A stretch of 64,000 nt of DNA from Podospora pseudocomata. Lineage: Eukaryota > Ascomycota > Sordariomycetes > Sordariales > Podosporaceae. Positions 42,786-54,059 of the stretch are shown one piece after another. The stretch's first letter is position 1; each line of letters begins with the position of its first letter. The notes beneath the pieces were generated by a model. That model was not told the DNA's origin. It saw only the letters and a program-made list of their open reading frames with translations, and searched no databases. Location of the stretch: positions 1,240,001-1,304,000 of the forward strand of contig NC_085890.1 of NCBI RefSeq assembly GCF_035222375.1, given 5' to 3'. The translations under genes were made by a program, and so were the position numbers.

Positions 42786-45700
42786 ATGCCGGCACCGGCC
42801 ACCTCGTCTCATGCACCCCCCTCCCCCGACCTCCAACACCCCTCCAAACGAATGCGCCAGTCTAGTCCCGGCCCCGACAAAGACTCACCTGCCTCGTTAT
42901 CCCTCTCCGCGGGCGCGAACTCGCCTCTGGCAACACCGACGCACGAGCACCCCCTTTCTGCTGCTGGTGGGCTGGACGGCTCGGCCAAAGTGGGACAGTC
43001 GTCCAGTTTCAGGAATGTCTCTGCGTGTAATCGGTGTCGGCTGAGGAAGAATAGGTGTGATCAGAAGCTGCCGAGCTGTGCGAGTTGCGAGAAGGCGGGT
43101 GTGGCTTGTGTGGGGTATGATCCGATCACGAAGAGGGAGATACCGAGGAGTTATATCTTTTATTTGGAGAAGAGGGTGGAGCAGTTGGAGGGGATATTGA
43201 GGGAAAAGGGGGTTGGGTTTCCGAGGGCCGAGGAGCTGGAGTGGTGTAGCAAGGTTGGGGGGGTCAATGGGGGAGTGAGAGGGGAGGTTGAACAGATGGA
43301 AGATGGGGGGCAGATGTCAGCAAAAGAGGGAGGGGGTAATGGGGAGGATGAGGGCGGGGTTGTGGCGAGGAGGGAGACGGTGAGGAGAGGAGCAGATAAA
43401 GGGCAGGGGAGGCATCTGGGCTCTACCACGGGGATATCGTTTGCGAGGGTTGTTTTTGCGGCGGTGCAGAGCTCCGTGTCGGATCAGAGGTCGAACTCGG
43501 ATAAGGGAGGGATAAGACCGTATAGACCGCCGGCAGGGGGGGTGAATAATGGGACGACGACGAGTATGAGGGATTCGTTTTTTGGTTTGCACACCAAGCC
43601 TACGATACATCCTGCGACGTTTCCGAGTAAGGAGTTGGGGTTGAAGCTGATAAACCTGTATTTTGAGCATGCGAACCCTCAGATGCCGGTGGTGCATAGG
43701 GTGGATTTTATGCAGATGTTTGAGCAGGCTTATGCAGAGGGGGCGGAGAGAGTGAGGGGGCCGAGGGAGCTGTATTGTTTGAATATGGTGTTCGCGATCG
43801 GGGCGGGAATTATACTGGCGGAGAGCAAGGGGGATCAGGGGACGAAGCAGTGCCAGCCGGAGGAGTACCATGCGAGTGCGATTGTGCATTTGGAGGCGTG
43901 TTTGGGAAGTGGGGGTGGTTTGGAAGAACTACAGGCTGTGTTGCTGCTGGCGAACTTTGCGTTGCTGAGGCCAGTGCCGCCGGGGTTGTGGTATATTATT
44001 GGCGTGGCGGTGAGGTTGGCGGTGGATTTGGGGCTGCATTATGAAGATGGGAAGGATGTGGATGCTGGACTTGGTGGTGAACAGCAAAGGGAGAATGCGG
44101 CGAGTGAGAGGGGGAGGAGGGAGTATACGAGGGATATGAGGAGAAGATTGTGGTGGTGTACGTATTCGTTTGATCGGCTGGTCAGTGTTTGTGTGGGGAG
44201 GCCGTTTGGGATTTCGGATCAGGTTATCACGACCGAGTTCCCTTCCTTGCTGGACGACAAGTACATCACGCCAAACGGGTTTCTGGAAGCGCCACCGAAT
44301 GCACCGACCTATAAGCTGGTTGCTCATCATTATTTCAGGCTGAGGTTGCTACAGTCTGAGATCTCGCAGGTACTGCAGTATCAGCAGGCGAGGGTTGCGA
44401 GGGATTTTGGGCAGAATCAGAAGAACCCCCATATGCACACTTCGCTACCGTCGCCGTTCCTGTCGAGGTTTGACTCGTTCAGGTCCTGGAGGATCAATAT
44501 CGATAAGAGATTGTATGAGTGGAAGATGACAGCACCAAAGAAGCAAGATACAGGTGTGGCCTTCTTGACGGACTTTTTGGACCTCAACTACTGGCAGGCT
44601 ATTATCATGTTGTATCGGCAGAGTTTGAGTGTGCCCGAGATGTTCGAGGGCGAGTATCACACTGCCAAGGAAGTGGAAAGCCCATCTGTCCACAGCGTGG
44701 AGCTTCGCGAGGATGAAGATCGTGTGTATCTCAAGGTGGCGGAGGCGGGCCAGAAGATTCTGAGGCTATACAGGCAGCTTCATCTGGCTGGGCTGGTCAA
44801 CCATACATATCTGACGACGCACCATCTGTTTGTTGCTGGAATTTCGTATCTTTACGCGATTTGGCACTCGCCCATTGTTAGAAGTCGACTGGTAAGATTC
44901 CCCTAACCACCACGTTACCACCCCTCGACTAACCCATAAGAACAGTCCATGGACGAAGTAGACTTCACCATCCTCGCCGCCACATCAGTCTTCACCGACC
45001 TGATGGACAAGTGCCCCCCAGCCGAAGCTTGCCGCGACGCCTTTGACCGCACGGTGAAAGCAACGCTCAAGATGGTAAACGCCCGAGGTGGCTTCGGCCA
45101 GAAACACCCCCCACCAGCTCCACCAGCAGGAGCTTCTTCGACCACCTCTAGAAACAATGATCATCATAGAATGGACTGGTCATCCAGATCAGACACTGCT
45201 TCTCTGTCGAGCAGTTCTCACCATCATCAACACCACTACAGACAACCTCGCCCTGCACCGCCACATCGTACCTCGAGTTCGATCGACCAAATATCCGATA
45301 TTAAGTCGGAGGCGTATTCCACCACCCCTTCACAATTCTCCGCCTTCCAAAATCAATACCGACCCCAACTGAAGACAGAAGGAGACGGCTTCTCCCTCAT
45401 GCGCAACCTACCTGGTCCACCAAGGTCAAACGCCAGTTCTGTGAATGATGGGCCGTTGACTCCAGAAGCAGGTATGCCCTCTCCTGCTGGGGGACTGGCT
45501 TCGCCGGGAGGGGTAGGGGGGTTAGGGTCGCCGGTTATCAGTATGGGACCTCCTCAGCAGCAGCAACAAGGAGGGGGGATGTTTAGTCCGGGACTGTTGT
45601 CGTATAATGACTTGCGGGGGGTGGAGTTTTTGCAAGGTGGGCTTGGGGGTGTTGGTGGTGGTGCTGGTGGGCAGGAGGGGATGATGGATACGAATATGGA

Positions 45701-45848
45701 TTTGGGGTTTGGGATGGGGTGGGATGGGGGGTTGGGGCAGCATGATTTCAGTGATGGGGCGGGGGGGCTGGATCTGTTTGATGGGTTTTTCTTTGGGGGG
45801 CAGCAAGGATCTGGGGGGGTGGGAGGGGGTGTTGGGGGTGGGTTGTGA
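42786..45848 (+). CDS. Zn(II)2Cys6 transcription factor, PPR1/UaY-like binding domain
   Basis: Exons 42786-44891 and 44946-45848 encode about 1002 aa. The zinc cluster has Cys81, 84, 91, 98, 101 and 108 (CNRCRLRKNRC then SCASCEKAGVAC). The linker and coiled-coil start GYDPITKREIPRSYIFYLEK, similar to the PPR1/UaY type that binds spaced CGG half-sites as dimers. A Fungal_trans middle-homology domain spans roughly 280-560 (LKLINLYFEHANPQMPVVHR, RRLWWCTYSFDRLVSVCVGR). The C-terminal exon is Gln/Gly/Pro-rich, probably an activation domain ending in a run of Gly. Target pathway is not deducible; adjacency to pho-5 is not evidence of regulation. The frame upstream of 42786 lacks an ATG. Confidence 0.9.
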
Positions 45849-46420
45849 AGAGAATGGTGTAGGGGGTTGTTTTCTTTTGTTGTTGAAGCGAGGAAGAGTG
45901 TTTGTTGACTTGGAAGTTGTAGAAAGAAGGGCACCAAAGGGGTGGTGGTTATGGAGAATTAGCTTCGATTGTGTTAAGAAAAGCGTGGCATTGCAAAGAG
46001 GGGAAGGAAAGTTTTCAGTTGTTATATATCAAAAAGACTCTTTTGCTGGAAGGGAAATAGGAATGGGGACTTTGGCTCATCGGTCGGTCGGTGGTGGACA
46101 TGGCAAGGACGATTTTTAGAATCTCGGGTGTGGGAAATTTGACGAAATTTCAACTTTGCACAGCAGTTGTACTTTTTACTTGTCTCGTTGCTTTTGTTTT
46201 TTCTTTTTCTTTTTTTTTCACAGTTCATTTCTTTTCAATTGTATTGTAAATAGTTGTAGTGGTGTGGTATATACCCAATTCCCTTTTTTTTCATGCCAAC
46301 CGAAAAACAATAGCCTTGGTATCTAACGCCTTGAACTCCCTCCCTGCCTGCTTTATGCAAGCTTTTATCCCCTCGATCATAACCCAAATTATTGACTTTT
46401 ATGCACATCCCTTCTCTTCA
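45849..46420. other. Convergent intergenic region
   Basis: These 572 bp lie between facing 3' ends, T-rich near 46195-46240. Only 3' UTR-like sequence is seen. Confidence 0.45.
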
Positions 46421-48261
46421 CTAGGCATGCTGCCTGATCTGATCATCACTCTCACCCCCCCCATTCGCCCCCCTCACAGCCGGCACCTCACCCTCGACCT
46501 TGTTGTCAGTGCTAGAGGCAGTCTCCTCATCAGACATATCATACTCCCCCGCCAACTCCTCCAGCGTCTTCCTCTTGGTCTCGACAATCATAGCCGTAGT
46601 CCCCAGACCGAGCAGCATGAACAAGGCGTAAATTTCCAAAACGTGATCCATCCAGGGGTTAGGGTTACCAGGCGTGGCGCCCCTTGTCCTCAAAGGAGCA
46701 ATCGCACTGCTACCGATAATCGAGCCAATCTTGCCCATCGCGGCACTGATACCATGCGACGTAGACCGGTACCTCGTAGGGAAGCACTCCCCTGGCACGA
46801 TGAAAGTAGTCGCGTTGGGACCAAAGTTGAAGAAGAACTGCGCGAGGACAAAGATAGCTAGGAGACCCTTGGGGGAGAGCTTATCGTACGCGAAGCCCAT
46901 TACGACGAAGAGGACAGTGAGGATACCGAAACCCATGAACTGAATGGGCTTGCGACCGATGGTGTCAACGGTGAAGACAGTGACCCAGTAACCCGGTACG
47001 GCACCGGCAAGGACAATGATCATGTTTCCTATGGCGGTGTTGTAGAGGATCTCGTAGGTGTTTTTCGCGTTGTTGGTCGAGTACCCGATCACATCCAAAA
47101 TGGTGGCATTGTTGAGACTGACGCCGTAGTAGGCGATGTCGAGGAAGCACCATGACAGAGCCGTACCAGCCAAAAGCATGGCATTCTTGCGCTTGGAGTA
47201 GTGACGGAAGAAGTCAGACCAGGATGCCTTGGGGATTTCGAGCTTCTTTTGGGCGGTTTGCTGGGTGATGGCCTGGGCGACGATATCTGGCTTGCCCTCG
47301 GGCTCACCCTTGAGATAGGCTTCCGCGTCGGCGGAGGCTTTCTCCACGTCCATTTGCACGTCAAAGGTGTAGCGGGGGGTTTCGGGGATGGTGAGGCGGT
47401 AGTAGAGGGCGATGCAACCGGGCACGGCACCGAAGCCGATGAGGATACGCCACATTTGGTCGACGGCCACGCCGCAGTCGCCGGTGCAGGTTGCGAGGGT
47501 GGGGGCTGGTTCGAGGGATTTCTTGAAGCCGAGGGTGATGAAGAGCATGACGAAGGCGGCGCCGAGCTGGCCGAGACCTTGCATGGCGAAGACGGCGCCC
47601 ATCATGGCACCGCGCCATTTGGTGGTGGCGAACTCGGAGGTGATGATGCTGGAGAGGGGGTAGTCACCGCCGATACCGACGCCCTAGGGTGGGAGGTTAG
47701 AGAAGGGGCTGGTTAGGGTGGTTGATGTAGGGGAACATACTTGAAGGATACGCCAAAAGATGATGACGCCGACGATGTTCATTGAAGGCGACGACGAGGT
47801 CAAGGCTTGGGCGAGGGTGGCGATGATGATAAGGATCAACTCGAGACCGTACATTTGCTTGCGACCGACGATATCGGCGAGGGTACCGAAGCCGACTTGA
47901 CCGATGACAGTACCGGCCGATGTCGCCATCTTGATAGCCGTGTCGGAAGTGGTGGGCATCTTGCCAACGCCGGGATAGTAGACAATGCCAAGCATTAGGG
48001 TGAGGAGGGAGACGGTAAAGATGTCATATCTAGAGCCAGGTCAGTGTGTTTTCCGAGGTATTATTCAGTGAGTACGTCAACTTACGAATCGGTAAAGAAA
48101 CCAACACCAGCAACAAGAATAGCTCTGATATGGTACCAACCGAAGGGAGCTCTGTCTACTTCGGCGAGGGCAAGACGCCTGCGTTCGTTGACATCCTTGA
48201 TGTGGAGGAAGTCATTGTTGAAGTTGTGGTAGGCATTGTTGCCTCCGGCAGTTTTGGTCAT
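46421..48261 (-). CDS. pho-5: High-affinity phosphate:H+ symporter, PHO-5/PHO84 type
   Basis: Exons 48261-48086, 48029-47741 and 47683-46421 encode 575 aa. This is the MFS phosphate symporter that Neurospora calls pho-5 and yeast PHO84, a plasma-membrane importer induced on phosphate starvation. The start MTKTAGGNNAYHNFNNDFLH is nearly the Neurospora one. Family blocks: GVGFFTDSYDIFTVSLL, GVGIGGDYPLSSIITSEFAT (the PHO84 signature), FNFGPNATTFIVPGECFPTR and the STSHGISAAMGKIGSII segment. Intron 1 follows the FFTDS helix and intron 2 precedes the signature. I see no perfect CACGTG Pho4/NUC-1 box close upstream; a weaker CACGTT lies at 49088-49093, about 830 bp away. Confidence 0.95.
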
Positions 48262-49984
48262 GGTGACTGAGAGTAGGGGGAATGACAACCAAGTCCTTGG
48301 TGCTCTGAGAGGGAGTGGTGCTGACTGGAGAGAACAGAGAGACAGAGGACCAGAAATCAGGACGAGAGGGGGCAAAGGAAGAACTGGTTATATGCCCTAC
48401 ACGGGTCCAAGTGGGATGAACTAGCGATGGAGGCCGAATTCCGTAGGGTGCCATCGGATGTAGAATTCGACGGTCTAGTGCTGTACAGATTGTGTACCGC
48501 ATGCAAGGAATGCCCCTCGGATGCAGGTATCTATCCTGAGCTGACGAAGCCCCAGTTGTGGAGTTGTGCCCACGCGACCTATATTGCTCAGTGTTATCTG
48601 ATGATCATCTGGATCATTGCGTCCAGCGGTGAAGTGGCCGAGAAACAGGTCAGAGACCAGTCTCGGAACTCCGTTGTCCGTTCATGCTGATCAGATTCCT
48701 TGAGAGTAGGATGGGCATTCAGTTTTCGTGATTGACTTTGATGAGGTGCTGCATATCATCACTTTTATCGAGCAACATGGCTTCATACTGGTGTTCCAGC
48801 GCCGCATTCAGCGACGGGAAAGAAAAGCTTTCCGTGCCTTGGAAAATCCACAGAAAATATCGGGTTCCTCGGTCCTTCGTGGGGGGAGAAATCGTCAGAG
48901 TGTCTCAAAGAAAAACCGAAGGGCAGCCGGAGAATTCGACGTCGCCATCACGTCGTCCAATCCCGACGCCGCTCATGTGCCGAAAAGGGAAGGCGGCTTG
49001 ATGACAGTCTGGGGACTTCGTGTGGGATCTTGGGAGGCGGCAAGATCCGACAGGGGTCCTCCCCGCGAATGGCATGGGGAAGAGCAACACGTTGTAAAAT
49101 CCGGGGCTGTGGTTCGTCGAGAAGGTTTTTACTGGTCGACTCTGGGCGTTCTGGGCATTCGATGGGCGTTCTGGGCGTTCTGGGCAATGTGGAGGTTCGG
49201 GTGGACCGATTGAGCTTTCTGCCGAAGGCCGTCTTTGTTTTCAACTTCAGACGTAGAATGGATGACGACCTTCATTGTCCTTTGTTCAACCGGTGGCTAT
49301 TTGCCAGCAAATGTTGTGTCGTGGGAAGCTGTAATATCGAATGAAATATCAACCACATCAACTCTGATAGCGCAGGGGTGAAGTTGGGAAGGCTGTGGGT
49401 GCAGGATAGATGAGTGTGGTTGGCTCTTACCGTGTGCCCTTCGGGGAGAACAAAAGCCAGCAGATGACAAAGTTCCATTCTGACGTCTACCGTGAGGTTT
49501 GCTCTCAATATAGACTTATTGAATTATCAGGTAGATTCCCACTGCTTCCTCATGCTTTTCTCCGTCTTCTAGCACCCAATATTCGGACATTACAGACAAA
49601 TCTCATAATAGCATCGAGGGATGTCAGATACTGGGACAGCTTCATGTCGTTGATCTGCCCTAACAAGCTTTACTTGGCCTCGCTTGGCTGTTGCTTGATC
49701 TGCTTGGCCATTGCTTGAACTCCTTGGCTGAGTTCTGCCGCCGTGGCGGTCGCACAGAGGTCTTGGAAGTTCTTGGGATGTCTGGGTTGACGTGTCTTGG
49801 AAAGCTTGGCCATCAGAATGAGGAAAACAGTCGCGTGCTCACATACCTCATCAGTGGTAGTAATGGGTAAAGTACCCGCGAGTGGTGACGTCCTGTGGTA
49901 TTAGATTCCAGCTGGTCATAAGGGGGCATTGGCCGATGTTGCAAGCTTTTTTTTTTTTTTTGAGCATTCTGGGTGCGGCTTCTT
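48262..49984. other. Intergenic region of about 1.7 kb upstream of pho-5
   Basis: The left part is the pho-5 promoter. An ORF at 48728-49213 (161 aa) has no recognisable sequence and is rich in Trp/Phe from a short repeat, so I do not call it. The right end carries a 3' UTR for hgh1 and a T run near 49947-49962. Confidence 0.4.
49139..49188. repeat. Short tandem GGGCGTTCT-type repeat
   Basis: Four copies of GGGCGTTCT or GGGCATTCG-like units in a row lie in the pho-5 upstream region. Confidence 0.7.
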
Positions 49985-51242
49985 TTAGATCTCAACTATC
50001 CTGTTGTCGTCATTGTCCTCCTCCTCTATCGCCTTTTCAGCGCCATTCTCAGCCTCGTCAGCCATAATGACGTTTACCAGCCGCTCACAAGCCTCGCGAA
50101 CACCGTCGTCCTCGACCCGGAGATGGGTTTCGCGGATGACAGGATACACCTTCACATTTCTCATGAGATCCCTCCCTTCTCTTGTCGTGGTGAGGAGTGT
50201 TAGTGTCTCAATATGTGTATGGATATTGTTGTTGTCCGTGTCTCTTTGCTTGTCGGGTGGCAAGAGCTGCAGATCTGGCAGCATATCCAACATCTCATCC
50301 TCGTCGTACTGCTCATTTCCAATGATGGGAAGAAGCAGATACGGCAGAATGTTGATCTGATCCTCATCCAAAAATTTAGGATGTGATGGCACGTCGAAGG
50401 CAACATTTTTGATGATGTTGGCTACACCCTTCCTCCTGATATCGGACTTGTGCTCGGTGAAAACCTTGATCTTGTTCAGGGGAAGGACACTGTCATACTC
50501 CTGCTCAGACAGGAAGAATCGGCGAATCTCTTCGTGTTTCGAAAGATCAGCCAATGCATATGCGAGGTAGTCGTAATCAGCGTGCTTGTTGTAAGACCCG
50601 TCGGCGCCCTTAACAAAGAGATCCATCAGTTGGTTGAGGACAAGCTCATCCGAGTGGAGGCTCTCAGGAGCAGGTTGTTTGCGGCTGATGATGTCCTTCA
50701 GTCCATCCCACTTTGTCATGTTGGCAAGCAACATAGCCAACAAATTTGCATTGGGCTCCTTTGGATCCTGAAGACGGAGTATGGTGATTAGCTATGATTC
50801 TGAGAAAAAAGCATTCCATATGTAATACTCACGACCAGCAGGCCTAATGCAATTCCGAGGAACTTCTCATCTGATGCGACAAACTCCACAACACTAGCAT
50901 CTGCTGTCAAGTTGATGAGAATGGTGAGGGCATGTTCGGCAATTTTCTACGTCATGGGTGAGCAAAACTGCCGTGGTTTGGATGCGTAAGTTAAGGGTCT
51001 TACAGGATGGTCTCGTATCAGAAACTTGAGGTGCTTGACGGGAGTGAGGTTCTCCCTCTTGAAAATGGAAGGATCTGAAACCGAATATGGCACCAGGTTC
51101 TCAATGGCTACCAACCGAATCTGCGGGTTCGGGTGGGCAATGAACCCTACGAGCTGGCAGACAAGATTTCATGTCAGTCATGTTTGAACGAGAAGCGGAC
51201 ATTAGAAGGAGTATGGATTACCTCTTCAAGTTCTGTGGGCAT
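49985..51242 (-). CDS. hgh1: HGH1, eEF2-folding armadillo protein
   Basis: Exons 51242-51222, 51153-51004, 50946-50833 and 50767-49985 encode 355 aa; all four introns/exons join in phase 0. HGH1 is an ARM-repeat adaptor that guides eEF2 folding by TRiC and Hsp90. The protein starts MPTELEELVGFIAHPNPQIR, continues with helical repeats (LTPVKHLKFLIRD, EHALTILINLTAD, NLLAMLLANMTKWDGL), and has the family blocks YDYLAYALADLSKHEEIRRF, RRKGVANIIKNVAFD and RETHLRVEDDGVREACERLV. The tail is acidic. The first exon is only 21 nt. It is divergent with enp1 across 475 bp. Confidence 0.93.
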
Positions 51243-51717
51243 TTTGATGGAGGGAGTCGGGGAAAAACACTAGCTAGTTATGAGACTCTAAGACCAAGCT
51301 TCTTTTCAATAGCTCCAAACTATCATCGAGAGCTCTCACAGCGCAAAGCAGCTCTCGCTCATACTTGGAAATCTTGACGAGGGGCACCGCGGGGCATTAT
51401 TATCGATAAGCTCCCGATTAGAAAATTGTGGATGCCAAGGGGCAGCTGATAAGATAATAGCCAGCGATAAGCGCAAATGTGGGGTAACTCCGGCCAACCA
51501 GGGGCGAGGCGCAATCAGTTCACTTCACTACAGAGTACCCCACAATAAACTTTTTTTGGGGAGCACCAAAAACCCAGGCGTTCACTGAAAATCTCGGGTT
51601 GAATCCCAGTCGATAAACACCAAAGTGCCGTTCTCCCTGAGAGGCACACCAACTGCACCGACACCGACATTATTGAACACATACCTCTTGTCGCAATTCA
51701 GCATCGAGACTTCCACC
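51243..51717. promoter_or_regulatory. Divergent promoter of hgh1 and enp1 with three GATAAG sites
   Basis: GATAAG occurs at 51406, 51449 and 51467, the first inside the palindrome TTATCGATAA (51401-51410). GATA factors such as AreA/NIT2 bind HGATAR. Both flanking genes act in making the translation apparatus, so co-regulation is plausible but not shown. Confidence 0.5.
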
Positions 51718-53395
51718 ATGCCGAAAGCACCCTCCTCTCTCCCCGGCAAGAAACGCCATAACCCTCTGGCCGACGATTTGGTCGCCACCGGAGTCCTCAA
51801 GAACAAGCCCTCAAAGCGAAAGACTAAGGCCGAGCCCGAGGAAGGAGAGAGATATGTCGACTCTCGCGCAAGCAAGAATATTCTGGCGATGAGCCGGGAG
51901 CTACTCCAGGAAGATGAGCAGCAAAGCGAAGAAGAAAAAGGCGGAGAACGAGGAGCCTTCGATTTCAACCCGTCAAACTTCGACAGTCGCGAGCAGGATG
52001 AAGAACTTTACGGCGAAGACGAAACTTGGGGGGACGAAGAGGAGGAAGTAGAGGAGATTGAAGTAGAGGCTGGTGACCTGGAGGTGTTCCATAAGTTCAT
52101 CAAGCCCTCTATGGAGGACGATCCGCTCCTTACGCATGGCTGGGATATGAAGGGTGATGGTGGTCAGGAGCAACAACAGGGTGGTGGACAAGATCTGGCC
52201 GAAATGATCCTGGCCAAGATCGCTGAACATGAAGCTCAGCAACAAGGCGGGTGGCACGACGACAACCCGGCCGACGAGGAACACGTTTTGCCACCAAAGG
52301 TCATCGAAGTCTTTGAAAAGATTGGAATGTTTCTTTCTCGGTACCGTAGTGGTACGTGTGCCCCCCCTTCCCTGTACATTTTTTTCTGTTTTCTTTTAAA
52401 AAAAAGAAAAAAAAGAAAAGAAAGTTGAAAGCTAACCAACAACCCCAGGCCCTCTCCCGAAGCCGCTAAAGGTGCTCCCTCAGATCCCCGGCTGGGAAGC
52501 CATACTCCAGGTCACTCAACCCCACAACTGGACTCATCATGCCGTCTTTGCTGTCACCAGAATCTTCGTGGCAGCCAAGCCAAAGGTTGTCCAGCGGTTC
52601 ATGGAGATGGTTGTTCTTGACCATGTCCGTGAGGACATCTCCGAGAACAAGAGGTTAAATGTACATCTATTTAACGCTTTGAAGAAAGGTCTATACAAGC
52701 CGGCTGGTTTCTTCAAGGGATTCCTTCGGCCATTAGTTGCCTCAGGGGTTACTCTTGTCGAAGCTCGTGTCGTAAGTGGTGTTCTCACACGCGTGTCGAT
52801 CCCCGTGATACATTCGGCCATGGCCCTCAAAGAGTTGTGCGATTTTGCGGCGGAGATGGTTTCATCGAAGAACGAGTCTGTTAGTGCCGTTAACTACCTG
52901 ATCAAGGTTCTTCTCGATAAACGGTAAACCACCCATATTGTCTGTCTATCTATACAACCTCTAACCAGCATACAGATACGCTCTGCCCTGGCAATGTATC
53001 GATAGGTAAGGTACCAAACTTCCCTTTTATATATAGAGAGAATACTGATGTTATCAAATTGTAGCCTAGTCTTCCACTTCCACAGGTATGCTGGACTAGC
53101 ACGCGATGCCAATACCCACTCGGATCTCCCTGTGATCTATTGGCAATGCCTCTTGGTCTTCTCACAACGTTACCGAAACGATAGTAAGAATCCCTGATTG
53201 GCATCTTTAATGGACGTGAATCTCACAGTCTCAGTTTCCGAAGATCAGAGGGAGCTGCTCCTCGACTTATTACTCAACGGTCACCATCAAATAGCCCCCG
53301 AAATACGCCGGGAGCTTTTAGCGGGCCGTGGCAGGGGTGTTCCCATTGAACAGCCAACTGTTGCTTTTGATGGCGATGATACCATGATGATGTAG
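51718..53395 (+). CDS. enp1: Bystin, essential nuclear protein 1 (40S biogenesis)
   Basis: Exons 51718-52351, 52449-52923, 52976-53005, 53065-53183 and 53235-53395 encode 472 aa, the usual size. ENP1/bystin binds pre-40S particles and is needed for 20S pre-rRNA processing and export. The N-terminus is basic then acidic (KKRHNPLADDLVATGVLKN, a long Glu/Asp run). The bystin domain shows PLPKPLKVLPQIPGWEAIL, FLRPLVASGVTLVEARVVS, SIPVIHSAMALKEL, LPWQCIDSLVFHF, DLPVIYWQCLLVFSQRYRND and SEDQRELLLDLL. Exon 3 is a 30-nt microexon. For exon 5 the second of two close acceptors (ending 53234) restores the family sequence. Confidence 0.95.
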
Positions 53396-54059
53396 GGTAT
53401 CGTATCTTGGGGATATCATTTTCTCCCTTTGGGAAAGGGCGTGGAGTTAGTGGAGTTTAAGGCGTCTCAACATATATTCTGAGGAGCATTTTGTCTGGCT
53501 ATAGCATCTCATTCAGCTAAAAGATGTGGTTAAACTGTGAGGCTTGATTGACTAGCCGGAGAGTACTTGAAGCGGGTCGGATCATGGCTGAATATGTGCT
53601 CTGTGACCTCCCAACACCCCTGAATACCCCTGAATACCCCTGAATACCCTAAGATCCAGGTACCAATACATCGCTGTCGAAGGTCATGACTCTATTGCTC
53701 AGCACACTTTTCTTTGAGAGTTATTTTGAAGGATTTGTTGTGTTGAAATGATTACGTGATGTTCCTGCCTGGTTTCAGGCACACACGTAGTGAGAAGGCA
53801 CATCCAAGTCTGTGGGGACACGACACAGGTGGCCAGTTAGCTTTTGAAATGTTCAAGATTTTCTAAACCTGCCCGAATCATAGATCACCTAAAATCTCCC
53901 CTCCTACGTCTTTTCTTCTCATTTATTTTAGTTACACTTCTGGATAGATTGGCTTGAACTAGAACCTGCACCACGCAGCTGACGAGACAAGGATGGCCCC
54001 GACGAACTTGGGATGAAATGGATGGATTAACGAACAACACACCTCTGTCTGCCTCGTCT
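53396..54059. other. Intergenic region
   Basis: This 664-bp spacer includes three direct repeats of CCCCTGAATA at about 53622-53651. No gene is supported. Confidence 0.4.

Noticed and set aside
48728-49213. 161-aa ORF upstream of pho-5
   Set aside because: No recognisable sequence, its Trp/Phe-rich end comes from a short tandem repeat, and overlapping frames are equally open.
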